Positions 25,932 through 35,264 of a stretch of 64,000 nucleotides of DNA are shown here, in pieces. The notes below the pieces were generated by a model. The model ran no database searches, was not told the origin of the DNA, and saw only the letters and a program-made list of their open reading frames with translations. The DNA comes from Pseudonocardia parietis (GTDB lineage: Bacteria; Actinomycetota; Actinomycetes; Mycobacteriales; Pseudonocardiaceae), in contig NZ_JAGINU010000001.1 of NCBI RefSeq assembly GCF_017876315.1, positions 2,728,001 through 2,792,000 on the forward strand, read 5' to 3'. Each line of letters opens with the position of its first letter. Position 1 is the stretch's first letter. A program made the translations under genes and the position numbers.

Positions 25932-26831
25932 TTACGGAACGAGCACGATCTTCCCGGTGGCGTGCCCGCCCTCGACCAGGGCCAGCGCCGCCCCGGCCTG
26001 TTCGAGCGGACGCACCTCGCTCACCATCGGGTCGAGGCCGCCGTCGGCGATCGACCGGGCGAGCTCGGCCAGCACCGCCGTGCTCCGGTCGCGGGTGACC
26101 TCGTTCCCGCCGAGTTCCTTGACCAAGGTCTTGTCGGCGACCGAGTACAGCGCCCCGGCCGGTACGAGGCCGGCGACGGCCCGGAGCGCCTCCCCGCCGA
26201 CGAGATCGAGTGCGCCGTCGATCCCGCCGGGTGCGGCGGCCCGGATCCGGTCGAGCACGCCGTCGCCGTACGCGACCGGGGTCGCGCCGAGCCTGCCGAG
26301 GAGTTCGTGCTTGGCGGGACTCGCGGTACCGACGACGTGGAGACCGCGCAGCCGGGCGAGCTGCACCAGCGGCAGACCGACTCCGCCCCCGGCGCCGTTC
26401 ACCAGCAGCGTGCTGCCGCGCTCGAGCTGCAGGTTCTCCAGCGTGTCGTAGGCGGTGCCGGCGGCGACCGGCAGCACCGCGGCTTGTTCCGGGCCGACCC
26501 CGTCCGGCCGGTGCGCCGCGAACGACGCCGTGATGAGTGCCCTCGGCGCCCAGCCGCCGAGCATGCCGGGGCAGCCGCCGAACACCTCGTCGCCGGGAGC
26601 GAATCCGGTGACACCGTCGCTGACCGCGAGGACGGTGCCTGCCACCTCTCGGCCGAGAACGGCGGGGCCGTCGACGCCGTAGGAGCCGTTGCGCACTCTC
26701 CAGTCGCCCGGGTTGACCCCGGCGGCGCGCACCCGCACCAGGAGCTCACCCGGTCCGGGCTCCGGCTCGGGGACGTCGACGAAGGCCTCCTGCTCCGGGC
26801 CGCCCGCCCGGAGGAACCCGTAACCGCGCAT
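25932..26831 (-). CDS. NADP-dependent zinc-free quinone oxidoreductase-like protein
   Basis: A 299-residue MDR-superfamily protein with an N-terminal GroES-like fold (residues 1-120) and a Rossmann domain with the nucleotide motif NGAGGGVGLPLVQLA near residue 153. Zinc-ligand cysteines are absent, as in quinone reductases. The ATG at 26831 is chosen because family similarity begins there; the longer frame adds an unrelated alanine-rich stretch. Monocistronic as far as can be seen. Confidence 0.85.
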   Translation of the reverse strand: MRGYGFLRAGGPEQEAFVDVPEPEPGPGELLVRVRAAGVNPGDWRVRNGSYGVDGPAVLGREVAGTVLAVSDGVTGFAPGDEVFGGCPGMLGGWAPRALITASFAAHRPDGVGPEQAAVLPVAAGTAYDTLENLQLERGSTLLVNGAGGGVGLPLVQLARLRGLHVVGTASPAKHELLGRLGATPVAYGDGVLDRIRAAAPGGIDGALDLVGGEALRAVAGLVPAGALYSVADKTLVKELGGNEVTRDRSTAVLAELARSIADGGLDPMVSEVRPLEQAGAALALVEGGHATGKIVLVP

Positions 26832-26961
26832 GCCCCGTCCTCGATCGTCCGCAGTCTCCGCCGCCACGCTACGCCCGCCGGTCGCCCAGGTCGCCGCGGC
26901 GCTCGATGAGCTCGCCCTGGCCCACCGGAGCACCGATGACCTGCGGTGATCGTCCGATCAG

Positions 26962-26995
26962 TGCCGATCGGTGCCATCCGTGGCACCGATCGGCA
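26962..26995. terminator. Long perfect hairpin, probable terminator
   Basis: TGCCGATCGGTGCCA (26962-26976) and TGGCACCGATCGGCA (26981-26995) are exact 15-base inverted arms around TCCG. The element lies downstream of the nuclease gene and upstream of the quinone reductase gene, both on the minus strand. No T-run follows, so an operator is the alternative reading. Confidence 0.6.
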
Positions 26996-27095
26996 TCGAT
27001 CTGATGATCTCTCTCTGGTGGCCCCGTCGCCCCGGTCGCCCCCGTCGCCGCGGTCTGCCGGTCGAGATGGTGGCTTCAGCGCGCGGGCCGTGTCG

Positions 27096-28244
27096 TCAGT
27101 TGGCCTCGCAGCCGAGGTTGTCGGGGTCGTCGTTGTCCAGCCGGTGCGGATCGGACCCGATCACGGTGTAGGGCCCGCCGGACAGGTCGCCGCAGTCGAG
27201 GTCCGTCGCCGAGATCGGCACGCACGGCGAGTAGTTGGCGTCGCATCCGCTCCCCGCGCTGCTCGCAGCCGGCGAGGAGGCCGCCGCGGCGGGCGCGGTC
27301 ACCGCGGGCGGCGCCGCCGCGAGCCTGCGCTGCTCCTCCTCACGGGCCGCCTGCTCGTCAGCGGCCTGCTGCTCGGCTGCGGCCTGTTGCGCGGCCCGGT
27401 CCGCCTCCTGCTGGGCGATCCGATCCCGTTCGGCCTGCTCCGCGGCCAGGCGGATGCGCTCCCGCGCCCCGTCGGCCAGCTCCGTCCAGCGGGTGTGCAG
27501 TGCGTCCGCATCGGTCTGCGCGGTGACGACGGCGTCGGTGAGCCGGCGGTCGTCGGCGGGGGACAGCGCCGCCCACACCGCGCCGTGGCGGGGGCCGGTG
27601 AACGCCGACCGCAGCGCACCGATCTCGTCGATCAGTGCCCGGGCCCGCTGTGCGGCGCGGTCGAGGCCGGCCGGGTCGGACGGCGGGGACTGCACCTCGC
27701 GCTGCATGTCCGCGACCGCCGAGGTCGCCTCATCGACTCGTGCCGGGAGCGTGCAGGCGACCGTGCCGGCGTAGAGCCCACGCGCGCCGGTCCGCGCCTC
27801 CTCCTGCGCGTCGAGGACGTCGTCGTAGAACCGGTCGTTGGGTTCGAACAGCACCGCGGTGCCCAGCCCTTCCCGGGCCAGCTCCGCGTTGACCAGCGTT
27901 CCTGCACCGTCGTACACCCCGGCGAGGGTGCGGCCGTGGGGGTCGATCCGCTCCTCGTCGTAGCTGAGCGAGACCGTGCTGCCGACCGGGATCAGCTGGG
28001 CGAGCCGGGCCGCGGCCTCCGGGCCGAGACACTCGACGTCGGCGTTCGGGTCCTTCGTCTCCGGGGTGTCGATGTTGAGCAGCCGGATCCGCGTGGAGCG
28101 GCCGTCGACGGTCGCGTCGAACGTGTCACCGTCGACGATGTGGGTGACGACGGCGCCGTCGGTCGAGGCCGCTGTCGCGACGACCCCGGCGCCGACGGCC
28201 ACACTCGTGACCGCGACGACACCGACGATGAGCTTTCCGATCAC
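27096..28244 (-). CDS. Exported thermonuclease-like (SNase) protein with C-terminal metal-binding motif
   Basis: A 382-residue protein with an N-terminal membrane/signal segment (residues 1-27). An SNase-fold nuclease domain follows at about 30-170, showing HIVDGDTFDA, RIRLLNIDTPETKDP and GRTLAGVY. Next is a helical, Ala/Gln/Glu-rich region with coiled-coil character (about 190-310), an Ala/Ser/Pro linker, and a Cys-rich tail with LDCGDL and DPHRLDNDDPDNLGCE. That last pattern is common on secreted actinobacterial nucleases and may bind calcium. It likely degrades extracellular nucleic acid or acts at the cell envelope. Confidence 0.85.
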   Translation of the reverse strand: MIGKLIVGVVAVTSVAVGAGVVATAASTDGAVVTHIVDGDTFDATVDGRSTRIRLLNIDTPETKDPNADVECLGPEAAARLAQLIPVGSTVSLSYDEERIDPHGRTLAGVYDGAGTLVNAELAREGLGTAVLFEPNDRFYDDVLDAQEEARTGARGLYAGTVACTLPARVDEATSAVADMQREVQSPPSDPAGLDRAAQRARALIDEIGALRSAFTGPRHGAVWAALSPADDRRLTDAVVTAQTDADALHTRWTELADGARERIRLAAEQAERDRIAQQEADRAAQQAAAEQQAADEQAAREEEQRRLAAAPPAVTAPAAAASSPAASSAGSGCDANYSPCVPISATDLDCGDLSGGPYTVIGSDPHRLDNDDPDNLGCEAN

Positions 28245-28386
28245 GAGAACGGTCCCCCGTAGGCCACGGGCCTACCGATGGCCCACTACTGCCTGCATCG
28301 GGTGCCCGGCAGACCCCGTTAGCGACCGGGTGACCGCACCGCCGGGAGATCATCATTTCTGCTGACGACGGTGTGCACCGCCGGCG

Positions 28387-29616
28387 TCACGAGACCCGGA
28401 CCGGCAGCTCGGCCAGCCGGTAGAACCCGAGCTGTGACGGCTCCGCGGCCTCCTCGGCGAGACGCAGGTCGCCGAACCTCTCGACCAGTGCCCGCAGCGC
28501 GACCTCGGTCTCCTGCCGGGCGAGTGCCGCTCCCAGACAGTAGTGCGCGCCCTGCCCGAACCCGACGTGCCCGTCCCCGCGACCACCGTCCCGGCGGACG
28601 TCGAGCTCGTCGGGTCCGTCATAGACCCGCGGGTCGAAGTTCGCGGGCAGGAGACCGGCCAGCACCGTGGAACCCTCCGGGATCGTGGCGCCCCCGATCT
28701 CCACGTCCGCTGCGGCGTAGCGGGGTATGCCCGTCGGCACCGGGCCGCAGGTGCGCACCAGCTCGTGCACCGCCCGCGGCCACAGCCCCGGGTCCGCCCG
28801 CAGCGCCGCGAGCTGGTCCGGCCGGGTCAGCAGCGCGAGCGTCGCCTTGGAGAGCAGGTGCGCGGTTGTCTCGAAACCGGCGATGACCAGGTCGAACACC
28901 ATCGTGACCAGCTCGCGCTCGGTCAGCCGGTCGCCGTCGTCCTCGTGCACGCCGACCAGCGCCGTGAGGAGGTCGTCGGCCGGTTCGGCGCGGCGTGCCT
29001 CGACCAGCTCCGCGACCTGGGCGACCACCTCGCGCGCGACCTCGGGCATCCGCTCCGGATCATGCGCCATGAAGAGCCGGCCGAGCTCCTGCCACGGGGC
29101 CCGCCGACCCTCGGGCACCCCTACCAGCTCACAGATCACGGCGATCGGCAGCGGGTAGGCGAACACGCTCACCAGGTCGACGGTGCGGCCGCCGGCCCCG
29201 GCCGCGGCGACGTCGTCGAGCAGCCGGTCGGTGAGCGCCTCCACGCGGGGCCGCAGCGCGCTCACCCGCCGCACGGTGAAGGCACGCGACACGAGCGTGC
29301 GCAGTCTGCTGTGGTCGGCGCCGTCGCGGGTGAGCAGGCCGCGACCGAGGTAGGCGAGGTCCTCGGGCATCCCGACCAGCTCGAACACGGCCGGCAGGCT
29401 GTTCACCGCGGACGGGACCGTTGCGGGGTCGCACCGGAACCGCGGGTCGGTCAGCATCGTGCGGACGTCCTCCTGCCGCGTGACCATGAGCGAGGATCCC
29501 GAGCCGAGCCCGGGGACGTCCACCACGGCAGCGTGCTCCCGGAGCTGGCCGAACTCGGTGACCGGGCAGCCGGGGGCTTCCGGCTCCGTCGTGTCCGCCG
29601 CGGCCTCTGCGTCCAT
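28387..29616 (-). CDS. Cytochrome P450
   Basis: A 409-residue bacterial (CYP105/107-like) P450. The oxygen-activating I-helix AGFETT is near residue 247, the K-helix E-L-V-R near 290, and the haem-ligand motif FGQGAHYCLG has Cys360. It needs external ferredoxin and reductase; none is encoded nearby. The ATG at 29616 follows AGAGGA; upstream is a MerR-type promoter element at 29694-29724, on the same strand. Substrate unknown. Confidence 0.9.
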   Translation of the reverse strand: MDAEAAADTTEPEAPGCPVTEFGQLREHAAVVDVPGLGSGSSLMVTRQEDVRTMLTDPRFRCDPATVPSAVNSLPAVFELVGMPEDLAYLGRGLLTRDGADHSRLRTLVSRAFTVRRVSALRPRVEALTDRLLDDVAAAGAGGRTVDLVSVFAYPLPIAVICELVGVPEGRRAPWQELGRLFMAHDPERMPEVAREVVAQVAELVEARRAEPADDLLTALVGVHEDDGDRLTERELVTMVFDLVIAGFETTAHLLSKATLALLTRPDQLAALRADPGLWPRAVHELVRTCGPVPTGIPRYAAADVEIGGATIPEGSTVLAGLLPANFDPRVYDGPDELDVRRDGGRGDGHVGFGQGAHYCLGAALARQETEVALRALVERFGDLRLAEEAAEPSQLGFYRLAELPVRVS

Positions 29617-29693
29617 TGTGTGTCCTCTCAGCTCGTCCGATGTGCTGCGACCGACCGGCGCCGGGCCCTGCTCGCGCATTCATGACACCCACC

Positions 29694-29724
29694 AGTCCAG
29701 ACCGTGCCGTCGCGGCACGGTCAA
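29694..29724 (-). promoter_or_regulatory. MerR-type promoter/operator, site 1 (P450)
   Basis: On the minus strand TTGACC (-35) is followed by a 19-base spacer containing GTGCCG-N3-CGGCAC (here the perfect arms extend to nine bases), then TGGACT as the -10. The overlong spacer holding a dyad is the classical MerR-activated promoter layout. Confidence 0.75.
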
Positions 29725-29761
29725 GGGCCGTTCGAGTGGTGCGGGTCATGGCCGTGGGCTC

Positions 29762-29792
29762 TTGAGTGTGCCGCGACGGCACAGCTTCTCCT
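29762..29792 (+). promoter_or_regulatory. MerR-type promoter/operator, site 2 (membrane glycosyltransferase)
   Basis: TTGAGT, then a 19-base spacer with GTGCCG-CGA-CGGCAC (29768-29782), then TCTCCT. It is back to back with site 1 and drives the opposite strand towards the gene at 29826. Confidence 0.75.
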
Positions 29793-29825
29793 GGAGCCGG
29801 CAGCCCCGAGCACGAGAGGACCGGC

Positions 29826-31382
29826 ATGGCACCCACACCCGGAACCCGGCCCCGGGGTTCGTCGCGGAGGTGGTCGCCGTGGCGGCCGGCGAGGTCGGTG
29901 GCCGATCCGGGGGAGCGCGACCCGGAACCCGTGGCCCGGTTCGCCGCGGTCCCGGTCGGGGTCGTCGCCGGGGCCGTCGCCGTCGCCCACCTGGTCCTCG
30001 CCGCCGTACCCCGCCGCTGGTTCGACGAGGACCTGATGCTGGCCATCGGCCGGCACCACCTGGATTGGGGCTCGGTCGACCAGCCACCGCTGACGCCGTT
30101 GCTGGCCCGCCTTGCCGATACGGTCGCACCCGGATCGCAGTTCGTGCTCGCGGTGCCCGCAGTGGTCGCGACCGCCGCCGCGGTGCTGCTGGTCGCGCTC
30201 ATGGCCCGGGAGCTCGGTGGGGACGCCCGGGCCCAGACGCTGGCCGCACTCGGGCAGGGGACCTGCGTCGCCGCCGCGCAGTTCGGGCACTGGCTGACCC
30301 CGTACAGCCTCGAACCCGCGTTGTGGGCGGTGATCTTCTGGCTGCTGCTGCGCTGGATCCGGGTCCGTGACGACCGGCTGCTGCTCGTGCTCGGGGTGGT
30401 CGTCGGTGTCACCGCGCAGACGAGGTTCGCGGTACTGGCGCTGGCGGTCGTCGTGGTCGGCGCGGTCGCGTGGGCGGGCCCGCGTGAGCTGCTCCGCAGA
30501 CCCGCGTTCTGGGCGGGAGCGCTCATCGCGCTGCTGATCACCGCCCCGACGCTCCTGTGGCAGGCCGGCCACGGCTGGCCGCAGCTCGCGATGGCGGGGG
30601 TGGTGTCGGCCGAGAACACGGCGATCTACGGCAGCCCCCTGGTCGTCGTGCTGCACGGGCTGGCGGTGACCGGCCCGCTGACGCTCGGGCTGGCCGTCTG
30701 CGGGCTGGTCGCGATGGCGCGCGAGCCGCGGTGGCGCGACCACCGCTTCCTCGCGGCGGTGTACGTGGTCATGTTCGTGGTGGTCGCGTTCAGCGCGGGC
30801 CGCCACTACTACCTGACACCGCTCTACGGCGTCCTCGTCGCGGTCGGGGCCGTGGCGATGCAGCACCGCCGGGAGGCGGGACGGACGCGGGACGCGTGGC
30901 CGGTCGTCACGCTCGGCGCGGCACTGGCGGTGGTCGGTCTCGCGTCGTCGGTCGTGCTGGCCTCGACGGCCTTCGCCGAACCGATGGTGGCCGCGACCGC
31001 CCGCGCCTACCGGGCCCTGCCGCCCGAGCAGCAGGACCGGACCGCGCTCGGGGCCACCCCGTACGTCTACGCGGCCTACCTCGACGCCGCCGACCCGCAG
31101 TCGGAGCTGCCGCCGGTGACCGGTACGAACCGCGCCTACGGCTGGTTCGCGCCACCCCCGGAGCACCAGGACCGGATGCTGTTCGTCGGTGATCCCGAGC
31201 GGCTGCGACCGTGGTTCACCGACGTCCGTCCGATCACGACGGTCGAGGCGAAGACTCCACTGGGGACCTACGGGGGACTGGTGCCCGAGACGACCACGGT
31301 CTGGATGCTCGACGGGCGCACCGCGCCGTGGACGGTGATCCGGCCGGCGTTGCGCGACCTCACCTTGCCGCCGGTCCGGTGA
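29826..31382 (+). CDS. GT39-like membrane glycosyltransferase (PMT/ArnT-type)
   Basis: A 518-residue polytopic membrane protein with about ten hydrophobic segments. The N-terminal loop has W-F-D-E-D and, some 20 residues later, V-D-Q-P-P-L-T-P-L, the acidic/DQPP signature of lipid-linked glycosyltransferases of the ArnT/Dol-P-Man family. These transfer a sugar from a polyprenyl phosphate to a lipid, glycan or protein outside the membrane. The ATG follows GAGAGGA. It is controlled by MerR-type site 2. Acceptor unknown; being in the same regulon as an exporter and a P450 suggests envelope modification in response to a toxic compound. Confidence 0.8.
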   Translation: MAPTPGTRPRGSSRRWSPWRPARSVADPGERDPEPVARFAAVPVGVVAGAVAVAHLVLAAVPRRWFDEDLMLAIGRHHLDWGSVDQPPLTPLLARLADTVAPGSQFVLAVPAVVATAAAVLLVALMARELGGDARAQTLAALGQGTCVAAAQFGHWLTPYSLEPALWAVIFWLLLRWIRVRDDRLLLVLGVVVGVTAQTRFAVLALAVVVVGAVAWAGPRELLRRPAFWAGALIALLITAPTLLWQAGHGWPQLAMAGVVSAENTAIYGSPLVVVLHGLAVTGPLTLGLAVCGLVAMAREPRWRDHRFLAAVYVVMFVVVAFSAGRHYYLTPLYGVLVAVGAVAMQHRREAGRTRDAWPVVTLGAALAVVGLASSVVLASTAFAEPMVAATARAYRALPPEQQDRTALGATPYVYAAYLDAADPQSELPPVTGTNRAYGWFAPPPEHQDRMLFVGDPERLRPWFTDVRPITTVEAKTPLGTYGGLVPETTTVWMLDGRTAPWTVIRPALRDLTLPPVR

Positions 31383-31394
31383 CCCGCGGTTCGC

Positions 31395-32135
31395 TCAGGC
31401 CGGATCGGCGTCCGACTCCCGGGCCAGCAGCTCGTGGGCCCGCCGCATGGTGTCGAGCTGGGCCGGGTTGTAGAGCTCCTTCATCGCCGCGCTGACCGTC
31501 TGCGTGGCGAACCGCTCGCCGCGCGGGGCGTCGGTGTCCGGTGCGACCAGCCCCGGGTGCGTCTCGAGCAGCGTGCGGATGTGCGGCGCCATGCGCTCGG
31601 CGAGGGCCTGACGGGTGGCCTCGTCGGCGTCGGCGGGCAGCGTGTCGAGTTCGCGGTCCGTCGGGTCGGTCGGGAAGTCCTGCAGCATGTCCGCGTACGC
31701 CTGCATGCGCTCCGGTCCGATCACCCGGCTCATCACGACGACGAGCGAACGGTCGGCGTCGGACATCTCGGCGTCCGCGGCGGGGGCCAGCTCCGCGGGC
31801 AGGTCGGTCGGGGCCGACCGCTGCAGGATCAGGCCCAGTTCGACCCGTGCCCGCTGGAGCCGTTCGATGGTGGCGGCGAGCTCGGCGTCGAGGGTGCGCA
31901 GGGCCGCCTCGGGGTGGTCGTCCTCCTTGCCCATGGCGGCGATCTGGGACAGCGAGAACCCGAGGTCGACCAGGCGTTTGATGCGCAGCAGCCGGACGAG
32001 ATGGGCGACGCCGTACTGCTTGTAGCCGTTGGCCCGCCGCTCGGGTTCGGGCAGGAGCCCGACCTCGTGGTAGTGCCGCACCGCCCGCAGGCTGGTGCCG
32101 GCCAGCTCGGCGATCTCCCGCGTGCTCCAGGCCAC
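31395..32135 (-). CDS. MerR-family transcriptional regulator
   Basis: A 246-residue regulator with the winged-helix MerR domain at the N-terminus (STREIAELAGTSLRAVRHYHEVGLL, then NGYKQYGVAHLVRLLRIKRL). A dimerisation helix follows, and a roughly 140-residue helical C-terminal domain without the metal-binding cysteines of metal sensors. The GTG at 32135 is preferred over a long upstream frame because AGGGG lies seven bases before it. Its own promoter (site 3) carries the same dyad as four nearby genes, so it is the likely activator of all five promoters. Confidence 0.88.
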   Translation of the reverse strand: MAWSTREIAELAGTSLRAVRHYHEVGLLPEPERRANGYKQYGVAHLVRLLRIKRLVDLGFSLSQIAAMGKEDDHPEAALRTLDAELAATIERLQRARVELGLILQRSAPTDLPAELAPAADAEMSDADRSLVVVMSRVIGPERMQAYADMLQDFPTDPTDRELDTLPADADEATRQALAERMAPHIRTLLETHPGLVAPDTDAPRGERFATQTVSAAMKELYNPAQLDTMRRAHELLARESDADPA

Positions 32136-32179
32136 GCCCGTCCCCTCTCGTCGATTGTCACCGGTGGAAACCTGCCGCC

Positions 32180-32210
32180 AGTGGAAACCGTGCCGTAGCG
32201 GCATGGTCAA
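32180..32210 (-). promoter_or_regulatory. MerR-type promoter/operator, site 3 (merR autoregulation)
   Basis: On the minus strand TTGACC, a 19-base spacer with ATGCCG-CTA-CGGCAC (one mismatch in the first arm), then TCCACT. It lies about 45 bases before the regulator's GTG start. Confidence 0.72.
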
Positions 32211-32251
32211 GCGCAGGTCATTCGCGTGACACAGATCACTCTCTGGTGCGC

Positions 32252-32282
32252 TTGAGTGTGCCGCCACGGCACGGCGTCTCGT
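32252..32282 (+). promoter_or_regulatory. MerR-type promoter/operator, site 4 (S9 peptidase)
   Basis: TTGAGT, a 19-base spacer with GTGCCG-CCA-CGGCAC (32258-32272), then TCTCGT, about 30 bases before the peptidase ATG. Confidence 0.75.
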
Positions 32283-32312
32283 CGAGTGCAGACACCGACG
32301 AGAGGACATCAC

Positions 32313-34181
32313 ATGATCACCATCGAGGACCTCTTCGGACCGCCGACCCGCACCGGCGCCTCGATCTCACCGGACGGCACCCGGATCGCCTTCCTCGCAC
32401 CCTGGCGCAACCGGCTCAACGTCTGGGTGGAGGATCTCGAACCCGGGTCCGAGCCGCGCCGCGTGACCGCCGACGCGACCCGCAGTGTCCAGAACTGGTT
32501 CTGGGCCGACGACCCGCGCTGGCTCCTCTACGAGCAGGACACCGGCGGCGACGAGAACTGGCACCTGTTCCGCGTCGACCTCGACGACCCGGACACCCCG
32601 GCCGTCGACCTCACACCCTTTCCCGGGACCCGGGTCATGGGCGTCGAACCGGCGCCCGGCCGGCCCGGGAAGCTGACCGTGCTGCACAACGCCCGCACGC
32701 CCGCCGAGATCGACCTGTACGAGCTCGACATCGCGACCGGGGAGTCCACACTGCTGGCGCAGAGCTCCGGGCCGGGGCGGACCTGGATCGCCGGCCACGA
32801 CGGCGCCCTGTTCGCCCATGGGACGAACGACCGCGGTGACATCGAGATCTCCCGCCGGGACCCGGAGACGGGCGAGCTGCGGCCGGTGCTGGTGCTCGAC
32901 GGCGCCGACCATCCGATGGGCACCTCACCGATGCAGCTCACCCCGGACGGCACCGGCATGTGGCTGGGGTCCAACCGGGGCCGGGACCTGACCCGCCTCG
33001 TCCGGGTCGACCTGGCCACCGGCGAGGAGACCGAGGTCGACGCCCACCCGACGCTCGAGCTCGACGCGGCCCGTCGCGTCGTCGCCCAGACCGCGTCGCC
33101 ACTCCTCCGCGACCGGGCGACCGGGGAGCTGCTCGGCGCCCGCTATCTCGGCGAACGCCAGGTCGTCCACGCGCTCGACCCGGCCTTCGCCGACGTGCTG
33201 GCGAACCTGGAGAAGCTGTCCGACGGCGACCTCGCCACGGTCTCCTCCGACCTGGGCGGGCAGCGCTGGGTCGTGAGCTTCACCCACGACCGTGATCCCG
33301 GTGCCACCTGGTTCTACGACCACTCGACCGGCGACGCCCGGCTGCTGTTCCGGCCGTACCCGCACCTCGACCCGGCCGCGACGGCCCCGATGACGCCGGT
33401 GACGATCCCGGCCCGGGACGGGCTCGCGCTGCCCGCGTACCTGACGCTGCCGGTCGGGGTGGAGCCCGCCGGGCTGCCGATGGTGCTCCTGGTCCACGGT
33501 GGACCGTGGTACCGGGACGCCTGGGGGTTCCAGCCGACCGTGCAGCTGCTGGCGGCCCGTGGCTACGCCGTGCTGCAGGTCAACTTCCGCGGCTCGGTCG
33601 GCTACGGCAAGGCCCACATGCAGGCCGCGGTCGGCGAGTTCGCCGGCGCGATGCACGACGACCTGATCGACGCCGTCGACTGGGCCGTCGCCCGCGGCTA
33701 CGCCGACCCGGACCGGGTCGCGATCATGGGCGGTTCCTACGGCGGCTACGCCGCACTCGTCGGTGCCACCTTCACCCCGGACCGGTTCGCCGCGGCGGTC
33801 GACCTCGTCGGCGTCTCCGACCTGGCGAACTTCATGCGGACCCTGCCGCCGTTCGCCCGCCCGGCCATGGCGAGTAACTGGTACGCCTACGTCGGCGACC
33901 CCGACGACCCGGACCAGGCAGCCGACATGCTGGCCCGCTCGCCGATCAGCCGGCTCGACGACGTCCGCGCCCCGCTGATGATCGCCCAGGGCGCCAACGA
34001 CGTCCGTGTCGTGCGGGCCGAGTCCGACAACGTCGTCGAGTACCTGCGCGAGCGCGGTGTCGACGTCGAGTACCTGGTCTTCGACGACGAGGGGCACGGC
34101 TTCGTCAACCCGGAGAACCAGATCGCCTTCCACCACGCGGTCGAGCAGTTCCTCGCCCGGCACCTCGGCGCCCGGACCTGA
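32313..34181 (+). CDS. S9 family peptidase (prolyl oligopeptidase/acylaminoacyl-peptidase-like)
   Basis: A 622-residue serine peptidase with a beta-propeller N-terminal half and an alpha/beta-hydrolase C-terminal half. The catalytic triad can be read as Ser475 (GGSYGGYA), Asp563 (GANDVRVV) and His595 (DEGHGF). The oxyanion region is LVHGGPWYRD near residue 392. No signal peptide, so cytosolic. The ATG follows AGAGGA and is preceded by MerR-type site 4. Family members trim short peptides; within this regulon it might inactivate a peptide-like toxin, which is speculative. Confidence 0.9.
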   Translation: MITIEDLFGPPTRTGASISPDGTRIAFLAPWRNRLNVWVEDLEPGSEPRRVTADATRSVQNWFWADDPRWLLYEQDTGGDENWHLFRVDLDDPDTPAVDLTPFPGTRVMGVEPAPGRPGKLTVLHNARTPAEIDLYELDIATGESTLLAQSSGPGRTWIAGHDGALFAHGTNDRGDIEISRRDPETGELRPVLVLDGADHPMGTSPMQLTPDGTGMWLGSNRGRDLTRLVRVDLATGEETEVDAHPTLELDAARRVVAQTASPLLRDRATGELLGARYLGERQVVHALDPAFADVLANLEKLSDGDLATVSSDLGGQRWVVSFTHDRDPGATWFYDHSTGDARLLFRPYPHLDPAATAPMTPVTIPARDGLALPAYLTLPVGVEPAGLPMVLLVHGGPWYRDAWGFQPTVQLLAARGYAVLQVNFRGSVGYGKAHMQAAVGEFAGAMHDDLIDAVDWAVARGYADPDRVAIMGGSYGGYAALVGATFTPDRFAAAVDLVGVSDLANFMRTLPPFARPAMASNWYAYVGDPDDPDQAADMLARSPISRLDDVRAPLMIAQGANDVRVVRAESDNVVEYLRERGVDVEYLVFDDEGHGFVNPENQIAFHHAVEQFLARHLGART

Positions 34182-34242
34182 CCCGCCGCTGCCGGGATCC
34201 GCTGCGTGGTCGTGTGCCGGATCGCGTGGCAGGGTGCCGGTC

Positions 34243-35247
34243 GTGGCGTGCGAACGGGCCCTGCCCGAGACGATGCGGGCGGCCTGGATCGACGCCGTCG
34301 GCCCGGCCGGGAACATCCGCGTCGGCGAGCTGCCCGTCCCGGCGCCCGGCCCCACCGACGTGCTGGTGCGGGTGGCGGCGGTCGCGGTCGACCCGGTCGA
34401 CACGTTCGTCCGGTCGGGCGCCTACCCGACTCCGACGCCGTTCCCGTTCGTCATCGGCCGCGACCTCGTCGGCACGGTCGCCGCGGCCGGCGCCGGAGCA
34501 TCCGGGTTCACGCCGGGCGAGCCGGTGTGGTGCAACAGCCTCGGCCACGACGGGCGGCAGGGCGCCGCCGCGGGCTACGCCGTCGTCCCCGCCGACCGGC
34601 TCTACCGGCTCCCCGAGGGCGTCGACCCGGTCACCGCCGTCGCCGTCGTCCATCCCGCCGCCACCGCCCACCTCGCCCTGAGCACACACGCCGGACTGTG
34701 CGCCGGGGAGACCGTCTACATCGGAGGCGGCGGCGGGCACGTCGGTGGCGCCGCGATCGTGCTCGCCGGTCACACCGGTGCCCGGATCGTCACCGTCGCC
34801 GGCGCGGACGATCTCGAGCACTGCCGCGCGCTCGGCGCCGACGTCGCGCTCGACTACCGCGACCCGGACCTCGCACGAACGCTGCGCCGGGCCGCGCCGG
34901 ACGGGATCGACGTGCACCTCGACACGTCCGGCCACCACGACCTCGACACCGCACTCGGCAGCATCGCCGAGCGGGGCCGCATCGTGGTGATGGCCGGGAT
35001 CACCGCGCGACCGGAGCTGCCCGCCGGAGCGCTCTACACCCGCGGGGCACGCCTGATCGGGTTCGCCATCAGCACCGCGACCGTCACCGAGCTCGCCGGC
35101 GCCGCCGCCCGGATCAACCAGCTCCTCGGCCGCGGAACGCTGCGGCCGCGCGCCGTCGAGCAGCTACCGCTCCGGGCGGCCGCCGACGCGCACCGGCGGC
35201 TGGAGACCGGCCGCGCCCGCGGCGTACGCCTCGTCCTGCGCCCGTAG
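34243..35247 (+). CDS. NADPH:quinone reductase-like MDR oxidoreductase
   Basis: A 334-residue zinc-free medium-chain dehydrogenase/reductase. Its N-terminal domain runs to about residue 130, followed by a Rossmann domain with a glycine-rich loop IGGGGGHVGGAAI near residue 165. The GTG at 34243, eight bases after AGGG, is chosen; an ATG at 34273 is the alternative. It lies 61 bases after the peptidase gene and may be co-transcribed with it; it has no MerR-type site of its own. Confidence 0.78.
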   Translation: MACERALPETMRAAWIDAVGPAGNIRVGELPVPAPGPTDVLVRVAAVAVDPVDTFVRSGAYPTPTPFPFVIGRDLVGTVAAAGAGASGFTPGEPVWCNSLGHDGRQGAAAGYAVVPADRLYRLPEGVDPVTAVAVVHPAATAHLALSTHAGLCAGETVYIGGGGGHVGGAAIVLAGHTGARIVTVAGADDLEHCRALGADVALDYRDPDLARTLRRAAPDGIDVHLDTSGHHDLDTALGSIAERGRIVVMAGITARPELPAGALYTRGARLIGFAISTATVTELAGAAARINQLLGRGTLRPRAVEQLPLRAAADAHRRLETGRARGVRLVLRP

Positions 35248-35264
35248 CCCGGCGCACCGCCGGC

